Made by a program: the position numbers and the translations under genes. Source: Phycisphaerales bacterium (lineage in GTDB: Bacteria; Planctomycetota; Phycisphaerae; Phycisphaerales; UBA1924). Taken from it: a stretch of DNA of 5,168 nt. Numbering within the stretch: the first letter of the stretch is position 1; every line of letters starts with the position of its first letter. Under the pieces are notes generated by a model. The model was not told the DNA's origin, ran no database searches, and was given only the letters and a program-made list of their open reading frames with translations. This document shows, in pieces, positions 1-5,168 of the stretch. The stretch lies in NCBI GenBank assembly GCA_025453375.1, contig JALOQT010000296.1, positions 1 to 5,168 of the forward strand. The letters are read 5' to 3'.

Positions 1-2927
1 TGGGCGCGCGCATCACGCACGATCTGCGCCGGCTGATAGAACCCCATCGGCTGGCTGTTCAGCAGCGCACAGGCAAACTCCGCCGGATAGTGACACTTCA
101 GGTACGCCGACGCACACACCAGATGCGCAAAGCTCGCCGCGTGGCTCTCCGGAAAGCCATACTCGCTGAACCCCTTGATCTGATCAAAGCACCGCCGCGC
201 AAACGCCTCAGGAATCCCGCGTGCCACCATCCCGTCAATCAGTTTCTGCCCGAAGCGATAGATCGCATCCCCCTTGCGCTTCCACGCCGCCATCGCCCGG
301 CGCAACTGATCCGCCTCCCCAGGCGTGAACCCCGCCGCATGCACCGCCAACGCCATGCACTGCTCCTGAAACAGCGGCACCCCCAGCGTCTTGCGCAGCA
401 CCCGCTCCACCGCTGGATGCGCATATTCCACCGCCTCCTGCCCATTGCGCCGACGAAGATACGGATGCACCATGTCCCCCTGAATCGGCCCCGGACGCAC
501 AATCGCCACCTCAATGACCAGGTCATACCACGTCCGCGGCCGCAACCGAGGCAACATATTCATCTGCGCCCGACTCTCAATCTGAAACACCCCCACCGTG
601 TCAGCACGACAGATCATGTCAAACGTCGCCGTATCACCGCCGGGAATCGTGCGGAGGGAGAGCGACGGAGCGACGAAGCGACGAAGCGACGAAGGGAAAG
701 ACACTTCGCGTTCGAAGTCGCATGTCTTCCCTTCGTCGCTCCGTTGCTCCGTCGCTCTTCCCCTTCCCCCACTCAGTCGCTCTTGCGCTCCAGGCTGCGA
801 ATCAATCCCTGCAGGATGCGATCGACCTCCGCCAGAAGTTCCAGCAGCTCCGGCGTGCAGGTCAGCAACTCCAGCCGCTCGGCCAGTTCCACCTGTGTCG
901 ACAGTTCCGCCAGCGATCCCCGCGCCATCCTCAGATATCGAAGATAATCCTGACGGCTCTGACGTGCATGACCCTCGGCAATGTTCGACGGCACCGACAC
1001 CGCTGCACGCCGCATCTGTGATGTCAGGCCAAATCGCTCCGCGTTGGGCAGCCCCTCGCTCTGCTGATACACCATCTCCACCAGCCGCATCGCCTTCTGC
1101 CACGCGATCAACTCTCGGTACGTCCGAATCGTGCTCATCGCCGCCCTCCGCTCTCGTCACGCACACCACACTGCACGCCGCTGCCGAAGCAGACCGTACG
1201 CCCACCGCCGCCATGCCCTCCCCCTCGATCGCCAGTTCACTCCACATTCCTTCTTCTGTATCTCCCTCCGTCGCTTCGTCGCTCCGTCGCTCCGTCGCTT
1301 CCCCCCCCTCCGTCGCTTCGTCGCTCCGTCGCTCCGTCGCTTCTTCCACCAACTCAAAACACCGCCGCAAACAACTCAGCATCCCCAGTCCCAGCACATC
1401 CACCTTCAGCATCCCCATCGCATCCACATCGTCCTTGTCCCACTCGATGACCGTGCGCCCAGCCATCGCCGCCGGCTCGACGGGCACCAGTTCGCTCAGT
1501 TTCGTCCGCGTCAAGACAAACCCGCCCGGATGCTGGCTGAGGTGACGCGGAAAACTCAGCAGTTCACTGCTGATCGCCAGCAGCCACTGCAGCGTCGCAT
1601 CCCGCGCGTCCAGCCCCAGTTGCGCCAGCTTCTCCGAAGTTGTCACCGCTTTGTCCCACCACTCGACGCTCTTGGCAATCCGCCCGACGAGATCCTCACT
1701 CAGCCCCAGCGCCTTGCCCACCTGCCGCAGCGCACTGCGCGGCCGGAAACTGCTCACCACCGCCGTCAACGCCGCACGATCCCGCCCATACTTCTCATAC
1801 AGATACTGAATCACCTCCTCGCGCCGCTCGTGCTCAAAGTCAATATCAATATCCGGCGGCTCGGCACGCTCCTTGCTCACAAACCGCTCAAAGAGCAGCT
1901 CCACCTTCGTCGGATCCACACTGGTGATCCCCAGATAAAAACACACCGCACTGTTCGCCGCCGCTCCGCGCCCCTGACACAAGATCCCGCGTGATCGCGC
2001 AAATCGCACGACGTCATGCACCGTCAAAAAATACTTCTCATACTGCAAGTCCCCGATCAGCCGCAGTTCATGCTCGACAATCGCCGGCAGCTCGCACCGT
2101 GCCCCACGAACCCCCGGTGCATGGCCCATCGCCTCGCCATACCCCGCCTCGACCAGCGCCCGCAGATGCTCCGCCGCACTCCGCCCCGTCGGCACCACCT
2201 CATCTGGATACTCATATCGCAGTTCATCCAGATTCGCCCGGCATCGCCCCGCCACCACCCGCGCCCGCGCCACCGCCTCCGGGCACGCCCCAAACAGCCG
2301 CGCCATCTCCGCCGGCCCCTTGAGGTGCCGCTCCCCATTGCGCTCCAGCCGCAGCGCCGCCTCCGCCAGCGTCGTCCGCTCGCCGATGCACGTCACCACG
2401 TCCTGCAGCATCCGTCGTGACGCATCGTGATACAGCACATCCCCCGTCGCCAGCAGCGGCACACCACTAGCCGCCGCCATCGCCCCCGCCTGCGCCAGCA
2501 CCTCATCATCCGCCCCGCCATAACACAGCGACACCGCCAGCGACAACCGATCATCATCAAACACCGCACGCAACCGCCGCAACACATCCACCGCCCACGC
2601 GCTCCGCTCCGTGGCCCCCTCCATCACCTCCCGCCCCAGCACCACCACACACTCCATCCCCGCCTGATGCGCCACCACATCCGCCCACCGCACCACACAC
2701 CGCCCCTTCCCGCCACGCGCCTTGCCCACCGTCAACAACGAACACAACCGCCGATACGCCGAAAAATCCCGCGGCAACAACGCCAGCCACACCCCATCAT
2801 CCCTGCGTACCCGCATCCCTCTGGGTACCCCCTCTCTCCGAGAGGGGCGTACTGCCGCTGATCCCCCAATCTGCAACACCTCGGCGCACATGCCGAGTTC
2901 ATCTGCATCCTCACCCACACCATCACT
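1..2927 (-). CDS. dnaE2: Error-prone DNA polymerase DnaE2/ImuC, main reading frame, C-terminus beyond left edge, carrying an in-frame insertion
   Basis: C-family DNA polymerase that extends past lesions together with ImuB in SOS mutagenesis. In transcription order I see the end of the PHP domain (ATGDV at 2436-2450), [12 protein letters not shown] (2010-2042), the [11 protein letters not shown] palm motif (about 1947-1976), the catalytic PDIDIDF (1836-1856) and the third catalytic Asp in KVDVLGL (Asp codon 1398-1400). An insertion follows at about 660-1343, then [14 protein letters not shown] (561-602), [18 protein letters not shown] (about 432-500) and [19 protein letters not shown] at the left edge. 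I read every codon from 2927 to 1 in this frame and found no stop, including across the insertion. The frame opens after a TGA at 2928-2930, while the normal N-terminus is in another frame, so the translation start is unresolved. The first in-frame ATG is at 2889-2891. Thumb and OB-fold parts lie outside the window. Family assignment is very secure; whether the gene is functional is not. Confidence 0.9.
652..770. repeat. Long imperfect inverted repeat downstream of the four-helix-bundle gene, with a hairpin at its tip
   Basis: The arm at about 652-703 (GGAGGGAGAGCGACGGAGCG, further 8-bp units, then GAAGGGAAAGACA) matches the reverse complement of 723-770 (GAGCGACGGAGCAACGGAGC, then GACGAAGGGAAGACA). 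They differ by a few bases and one repeat unit. The centre 703-718 is itself a perfect hairpin, ACTTCG-CGTT-CGAAGT. In RNA this makes a stem of roughly 35-45 bp immediately after the gene's stop codon. It could end transcription, block a ribosome, or be an RNase III substrate. No U-run follows, so it is not a classical intrinsic terminator. Confidence 0.85.
661..692. repeat. 8-bp-periodic AGCGACGR repeat (left end of the insertion), inverted relative to 1264-1343
   Basis: On the plus strand AGCGACGG is followed by three AGCGACGA units. This is the reverse complement of the repeat at the other end of the insertion, so the two ends could pair and enclose the four-helix-bundle gene. In the dnaE2 frame it reads SLRRFVAPS. 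Confidence 0.85.
773..1138 (-). CDS. Four-helix-bundle protein (23S rRNA intervening-sequence protein / S23 family)
   Basis: A complete 121-aa protein of usual family length. It begins [24 protein letters not shown] (family: FRDLxVWQKAxxLVxxVY) and carries the family signature [20 protein letters not shown] at residues 37-56. [18 protein letters not shown] (65-82) and the last helix [14 protein letters not shown] (106-119) follow. The protein is predicted all-helical and soluble, with no signal peptide. Family members are encoded inside 23S rRNA intervening sequences of Leptospira and Coxiella and as stand-alone genes elsewhere; the biochemical role is not established, and pentameric helical bundles are known. 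The ATG at 1136-1138 is preceded by GGAGG six bases upstream. The gene lies wholly inside dnaE2 on the same strand, +1 relative to the dnaE2 frame. Its stop (773-775) is followed by a long inverted repeat. Identification is very secure; the nested position is the unusual part. Confidence 0.95.
   Translation of the reverse strand: MSTIRTYRELIAWQKAMRLVEMVYQQSEGLPNAERFGLTSQMRRAAVSVPSNIAEGHARQSRQDYLRYLRMARGSLAELSTQVELAERLELLTCTPELLELLAEVDRILQGLIRSLERKSD
1145..1149 (-). promoter_or_regulatory. Shine-Dalgarno sequence of the nested four-helix-bundle gene
   Basis: GGAGG on the minus strand ends six bases before the ATG at 1138. It fixes the start and shows that this small gene has its own translation signal inside the dnaE2 message. 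The dnaE2 and four-helix-bundle frames differ, so it would work as an internal initiation site. Confidence 0.7.
1264..1343. repeat. Two tandem 42-bp copies of the 8-bp-periodic CGTCGCTY repeat (right end of the insertion)
   Basis: The sequence starting CCCTCCGTCGCTTCGTCGCT at 1264 recurs with a 42-bp offset at 1306. The match runs through CGCTTC at 1301 and 1343. Each 42-bp copy is 14 codons, giving the DnaE2 frame two copies of a 14-residue unit resembling [14 protein letters not shown]. The finer structure is an 8-bp unit (minus strand GCGACGGA / GCGACGAA). Confidence 0.9.
2825..2852. repeat. Palindrome GTAC-CCCCTCTC-TCC-GAGAGGGG-C-GTAC inside the dnaE2 PHP region
   Basis: A stem of eight G+C-rich pairs (2829-2836 with 2840-2847) and a TCC loop is extended by outer GTAC/GTAC pairs with a single C bulge. 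In the dnaE2 frame it is translated as about VRPSRREGV in the middle of a stretch with no counterpart in DnaE2 proteins (about [20 protein letters not shown]). It looks like a small palindromic repeat inserted in frame into the gene. Confidence 0.75.
2880..2897. repeat. Short hairpin CTCGGC-GCACAT-GCCGAG at the dnaE2 frame junction
   Basis: A perfect 6-bp stem with a 6-base loop. It overlaps the first in-frame ATG (2889-2891) of the main dnaE2 frame and lies inside the interval where the reading frame must change. It may be coincidental or part of the same small inserted element as 2825-2852. Confidence 0.5.
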
Positions 2928-3030
2928 TCACACAGCCCCACCGCCTCATACCCCAGCGCCGCCGCCCGCTCGACGATCTCCTCGGGATGACTCCCCCCAT
3001 GCAAAAACGAATAGTTGCTGACACACAAAA

Positions 3031-3061
3031 CCTCCGCCCCACCACACACCTCCGCCCCACC
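3031..3061. repeat. 18-bp tandem duplication in the dnaE2 5' end
   Basis: CCTCCGCCCCACC occurs at 3031-3043 and again at 3049-3061. On the minus strand it encodes GGAEVCGGAEV just before LCVSNYSFL. The duplication is in frame and lengthens the N-terminus ahead of the conserved PHP start. Confidence 0.7.
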
Positions 3062-3202
3062 GCGCCCCTGCCCCTCCCGCACCTCTCCACCAGCTGCCAT
3101 CGCGCCAGCAACCGCCCCCCCGGCCCCCGCCAACTTGAACGGATGCGTCCGCAACTTGGGAAACTCATTGTCAGGCATAGCAGTGGGGGGTGGGGGGGCA
3201 GA

Positions 3203-3234
3203 AGTGGCGAGTGATGAGTGACGAGTGGCGAGCC
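3203..3234. repeat. GTGGCGAGTGATGAGTGACG-type tandem repeat
   Basis: Overlapping GTGGCGAG, GTGATGAG and GTGACGAG units followed by a second GTGGCGAG. It is internally repetitive and non-coding, and lies just upstream of the dnaE2 start. Confidence 0.65.
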
Positions 3235-3269
3235 AGACAGGGAACAGGGCCGAGGGCCGAGTGGGCAGT

Positions 3270-3322
3270 AAGCGACGAAGTGAGAGCAAGCGACGAAGCG
3301 ACGGAGCGATGCAGCGACGAAG
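3270..3322. repeat. Spacer copy of the AGCGACGA repeat family
   Basis: Units AAGCGACGAAG, AAGCGACGAAGCGACGGAGC and AGCGACGAAG match the repeats that bound the dnaE2 insertion. They are partly degenerate (GTGAGAGC and GATGC interruptions). The orientation is that of the left insertion end. No four-helix-bundle gene accompanies this copy. Confidence 0.8.
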
Positions 3323-3349
3323 AAAAGGCCAACACCCCAACACCGCGTG

Positions 3350-3370
3350 GGGCAGGTTTCCAACCTGCCC
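3350..3370. repeat. Palindrome GGGCAGGTT-TCC-AACCTGCCC
   Basis: A perfect 9-bp stem (3350-3358 with 3362-3370) with a 3-base loop, in non-coding sequence. It is strong enough to form an RNA hairpin between imuB and dnaE2. No U-tract follows directly on the minus strand, so I treat it as an interspersed palindromic repeat rather than a terminator. Confidence 0.75.
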
Positions 3371-3405
3371 GCAAACATCATCCAGCACACCAGAAAACTC
3401 AGAGA

Positions 3406-3438
3406 CCACCGGTGGGCCGGGCATCCCCGCCCGCCACC
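3406..3438. repeat. GC-rich element starting with the CCACCGGTGG palindrome
   Basis: CCACCGGTGG (3406-3415) is a perfect palindrome and runs into GGCCGGGCATCCCCGCCCGC. The composition and sharp edges differ from the surrounding spacer and suggest another interspersed repeat type; a copy search would be needed to confirm this. Confidence 0.45.
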
Positions 3439-3528
3439 CTTGAGAACCATCCAACTCCCACGCCGTCAACCTCACCGACGATGAAGATCACACGTACCAC
3501 ACAAACAATCATCGCGCAGCGACACCTC

Positions 3529-3567
3529 CCCTCACCCCTCGGCCCTCACCCCTCACCCCTCACCCCT
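3529..3567. repeat. 7-bp tandem repeat CCCTCAC, about 5.6 copies, just after the imuB stop
   Basis: Units at 3529, 3536 (CCCTCGG variant), 3543, 3550 and 3557, then a partial unit. The array starts 10 bases beyond the imuB stop codon, in the 3' untranslated part of imuB. On the minus strand it is GTGAGGG, a G-rich array. Confidence 0.85.
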
Positions 3568-3577
3568 TCCTGTCCCC

Positions 3578-5168
3578 CTACACCCACTGCCCATGCACAA
3601 ACCACCCCGCTCGCATGCCCGACCCATCAGCCCGCATCGCCTCCGCTCGGCAGATCCACAGCACCCGTCCATCGCGCAGCCCGAGCATCATGTAATCACG
3701 CGTCGCACGCCGCACACTCGGCCCAGTCAACCACCACTGATCGCCGATCCGCTCCGGCCCGCGTGACCACGCCACCTCCGCACGCTCGCCACGCCACGTC
3801 ACCGCCAGCACCGCCCCATCCGGCGACACACGCATCACCTCCGCCGCCTCAGGCGTGGCCAGCAACTCCGTCGGCCGCGGCGGCACCCGCGCCATCACCT
3901 CATCGCCGGCCTGTGCCATCGCACCGCCGCGAGGCCGCGCTCGCACCGCACGCCTCCCCTCCGTCGCGGCGTCACCCCGTCGCTCCGCCCCATCCTCCCG
4001 CCCATCGACCTGCACCAACCTCCACGCCCGCTCCGGCAGATGGCTCGCCCCCGCCGCCGCACGCAGCACCACCGCCGCGCGGTCCTTCGTGCTCAGCCGC
4101 GCCGCCAGCGTGTCGAGCATCTCCGCCCGCTGCATGATCCGCATCGGCGTCTGCAAAATCGCCGCATCGTCCTGCAAGGTCGAGGTCATCTCGCGCTGCT
4201 GCTCGACGATCCGCCCCGTCCGCCGCGCCGTCAGCCGCATCACCTCCACACCCGCGCCGCCCATCGCCATATCGATGCGCTCCAGCCGCAGCCGCAGCAG
4301 GTTCCACACATGCTTGATCGATCTGCTCGCCCGGCTCAGCCGGACATCAATCACCTCGCGCCGCAGCCGCGCCGCCACCGACGCACGCTCCAGCACCAAC
4401 CGCACCTCGCACACCCCGCGCGACGCATCCAGCACCCCCATCAGTTCCTCCAGCAGTTCACCCGTGCAGCGCACAATCGCCTCCTGCTGCGGCGTAGGCG
4501 ACTCAAACTTCCGCACCACGCCCACCGCCGCCGCCGGACGCACCGCCGACAGCGGCTCATCAACCAATCCCAGCGCCTGGTCAATCCGTCGGATCACCTC
4601 CATCCCAAACCGCGACGCCACACCCTGTCGCCCCCCGCGCGGCAGCGCCAGCAGTTGCCCGCACGTCCGCACGCCCATCGGCCACAACCGCTCAATCACC
4701 CGCGCCTCAAGCCGCAACGCCTCCAAAGGCAACCCCTCCAACGCCGCCCGCGTCGCGCTACGTCCTACCACTTCACAAGGCATAGCCCCGTAGTGCGCCA
4801 CCGCCCACGCCGCCCCCGGCGTGTCCGCCACCGCGACCCGCGCCGTAAACCCCGCGCGGGCCAAACCCTGGCTGATCCGCCAGGCCACATCCCATTCGCT
4901 GGCATGCACATGCTGCGTGCCGCTGAGATCGATGAACAAGCCATCATCACCATCAAGGTGCACCACCGGCCCATAGCGCAGCGCCCACCGCGCCAGCCGC
5001 CGCAACATCTCCCGCCGCCGCCCAGGCACATCGCGCACCACCAGCAGTGGCCCACTGCCGCCTCCCCGCCTGCGCCCCCGCCCGTGTGCAGGTGCCCCCA
5101 CCAGCGCCCGCGCATCAGCCAGCGGCATCCCCACCCGCCCGCCACACTGCTGGCACGCCACACACGCC
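3578..5168 (-). CDS. imuB: ImuB, catalytically inactive Y-family polymerase-like protein (N-terminus beyond right edge)
   Basis: ImuB is the hub of the ImuA/ImuB/DnaE2 mutasome: a Y-family relative without polymerase activity that brings DnaE2 to the clamp. About 529 codons are visible, opening at the conserved GMPLADARAL near the usual N-terminus; the frame stays open to the right edge. Numbering from the GTG at 5161, GDDGLFIDLSG (71-81) replaces the active-site SLDEAYLDV, so the catalytic Glu is Gly. The helix-hairpin-helix region with GVRTCGQLLALPRGG is at 163-177, and the little finger starts near 201. ASHLPERAWRLV (372-383) and the C-terminal GPERIGDQWWLTG..RRATRDYMML and GWFVHGQWV end the protein at TAG 3578-3580. 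Residues 386-402 look like a repeat relic. I see no canonical QLxLF clamp motif. The next gene downstream is dnaE2, as expected. Family assignment is secure. Confidence 0.92.
   Translation of the reverse strand, partial: ACVACQQCGGRVGMPLADARALVGAPAHGRGRRRGGGSGPLLVVRDVPGRRREMLRRLARWALRYGPVVHLDGDDGLFIDLSGTQHVHASEWDVAWRISQGLARAGFTARVAVADTPGAAWAVAHYGAMPCEVVGRSATRAALEGLPLEALRLEARVIERLWPMGVRTCGQLLALPRGGRQGVASRFGMEVIRRIDQALGLVDEPLSAVRPAAAVGVVRKFESPTPQQEAIVRCTGELLEELMGVLDASRGVCEVRLVLERASVAARLRREVIDVRLSRASRSIKHVWNLLRLRLERIDMAMGGAGVEVMRLTARRTGRIVEQQREMTSTLQDDAAILQTPMRIMQRAEMLDTLAARLSTKDRAAVVLRAAAGASHLPERAWRLVQVDGREDGAERRGDAATEGRRAVRARPRGGAMAQAGDEVMARVPPRPTELLATPEAAEVMRVSPDGAVLAVTWRGERAEVAWSRGPERIGDQWWLTGPSVRRATRDYMMLGLRDGRVLWICRAEAMRADGSGMRAGWFVHGQWV
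3956..4006. repeat. Degenerate GCGACGGA-type repeat inside imuB
   Basis: Plus-strand CCCCTCCGTCGCGGCGTCAC followed by CCCGTCGCTCCG resembles the right-end repeat of the dnaE2 insertion (CCCTCCGTCGCTTCGTCGCT) with several substitutions. In imuB it encodes DGREDGAERRGDAATEGRR, close to the SDEATERR-type octapeptide, in the variable linker after ASHLPERAWRLV. It is in frame and apparently tolerated. Confidence 0.55.

Larger units (their letters stand above)
660..1343 (-). mobile_element. IVS-like insertion in dnaE2: repeat-bounded cassette carrying a four-helix-bundle protein gene
   Basis: DnaE2 homology runs without a break up to FELVEE (Glu codons 1341-1346) and resumes at [17 protein letters not shown] (from about 662 downward). 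Related DnaE2 proteins have only about a dozen residues here, so about 684 bp is extra. The right edge (1264-1343) is two 42-bp copies of an 8-bp-periodic GCGACGGA/GCGACGAA repeat. The left edge (661-703) carries the same repeat in opposite orientation, so the ends are complementary. Inside are the four-helix-bundle gene with its ribosome binding site and a further inverted copy at 723-756. There is no transposase, integrase or intein motif. The length keeps the dnaE2 frame, adding about 228 residues rich in Gly, Ala, Ser and Glu. The layout recalls 23S rRNA intervening sequences (ORF plus pairing ends). Calling it mobile is inference; no clear target-site duplication is visible. Confidence 0.65.
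2732..3178 (-). pseudogene. dnaE2: N-terminal (PHP-domain) fragment of DnaE2, out of frame with the rest
   Basis: From the ATG at 3176-3178 this frame encodes MPDNEFPKLRTHPFKL, a Gly/Ala-rich stretch, then AEVLCVSNYSFLHGGSHPEE and [17 protein letters not shown]. These are the standard opening of DnaE2 (ELHCxSNFSFLRGASHPEELVxRAAELGYxALAITDE). After LCE homology stops in this frame, which ends at TGA 2732-2734. Homology resumes in the frame of the main DnaE2 body near ADELGM..AEV (about 2870-2906). About 14 residues are expected between LCE and ADELGM, but only 20 nt are present, which fits a deletion of roughly 22 nt or an equivalent error. The PHP metal-binding His of ELHC is Leu here, and TDE reads LCE. 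There is no Shine-Dalgarno sequence before the ATG, only C-rich sequence (G runs on the plus strand). It could be a genuine pseudogenising frameshift, an assembly error, or a recoding site. Confidence 0.7.
3179..3577. other. Gene-free imuB-dnaE2 spacer made of short repeats
   Basis: Between the imuB stop and the dnaE2 ATG I find no gene with recognisable homology. In order from the left it holds G runs (G6 at 3185-3190, G7 at 3192-3198), a GTGGCGAGTGATGAGTGACG-type repeat, the GCGACGAA repeat, a GGGCAGGTT palindrome, a CACCGGTGGGCCGGGCATCC-type element and a CCCTCAC tandem repeat. About 3440-3528 shows nothing I recognise. imuB and dnaE2 usually sit close together or overlap, so a spacer of this size suggests repeat accumulation. 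I saw no SOS box or convincing promoter. Confidence 0.7.

Noticed and set aside
1181..1192. CTGC-TTCG-GCAG tetraloop hairpin on the minus strand before the IVP gene as a regulator
   Set aside because: The stem is only 4-5 bp and such motifs are common by chance in GC-rich DNA. There is nothing to link it to control.
660..1343. Intein or group I/II intron in dnaE2
   Set aside because: In the dnaE2 frame there is no Cys/Ser at the upstream junction, no His-Asn end and no homing endonuclease motif. The insert encodes no reverse transcriptase or maturase, and I see no intron domain V-like structure.
1264..1343. CRISPR array
   Set aside because: The repeats are head-to-tail 42-bp and 8-bp minisatellite units with no unique spacers, and no cas gene is present.
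598..1545. Long plus-strand open frames across 90-2420 and 3190-4793
   Set aside because: Their translations are Arg/Pro/Ser/His-rich with no family resemblance and lie antisense to dnaE2 and imuB, whose homology is unmistakable. They are GC-rich shadow frames.
3350..3370. Rho-independent terminator of imuB
   Set aside because: The hairpin is good, but no U-tract follows immediately on the minus strand, it lies over 200 bases past the stop, and dnaE2 is expected to be co-transcribed.
3179..3475. Upstream extension of the dnaE2 N-terminus to the GTG near 3475
   Set aside because: The frame is open, but the added residues are translations of the spacer repeats, so the ATG at 3178 is the more credible start.
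3179..3577. SOS (LexA) box or promoter for dnaE2
   Set aside because: I found no CTGT-N8-ACAG or GAAC-N4-GTTC type site and no clear -35/-10 pair. Control probably lies upstream of imuA/imuB, outside the window.

Overview
The window is GC-rich and all recognisable genes lie on the minus strand. It carries most of an ImuB / DnaE2 (ImuC) mutagenic translesion-synthesis cassette. The homology types, the four-helix-bundle (23S rRNA intervening-sequence-type) protein and the dense short interspersed repeats fit a GC-rich environmental bacterium. Planctomycetota, perhaps Phycisphaerae-like, is my best guess, but it rests on impression and no marker gene is present.

Read in the direction of transcription (right to left), the layout is as follows. 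(1) 5168-3578: imuB, missing only its first few dozen codons off the right edge. (2) 3577-3179: a spacer of about 400 bp with no gene, built from at least five different short repeat types. (3) 3178 to the left edge: dnaE2, cut off by the window in its C-terminal half. The PHP-domain start (3178 to about 2930) is in a different frame from the rest, and two hairpins and a palindromic repeat sit at the junction. From 2927 to base 1 I read the dnaE2 frame codon by codon and found no stop.

The most striking part is 660-1343. An insertion of about 684 bp interrupts dnaE2 between the FELVEE segment and the [25 protein letters not shown] segment, just after the third catalytic Asp. The insertion contains a complete 121-aa four-helix-bundle protein gene (773-1138, same strand, +1 frame, with its own good ribosome binding site). 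It is bounded by 8-bp-periodic GCGACGGA/GCGACGAA repeats in inverted orientation, and a large inverted repeat follows the gene. The dnaE2 frame stays open through the whole insertion, so it would add about 228 mostly low-complexity residues to the polymerase unless removed or bypassed. This resembles the 23S rRNA intervening sequences (ORF plus complementary ends), but sits in a protein-coding gene. A degenerate repeat of the same family lies in frame in an imuB linker, and another in the spacer.

Functionally, ImuB (a catalytically dead Y-family protein) and DnaE2 (a C-family polymerase) would work together in damage-induced mutagenesis. Whether this DnaE2 is still functional is open, because the PHP frameshift and the insertion both argue for damage or an unusual expression mode.
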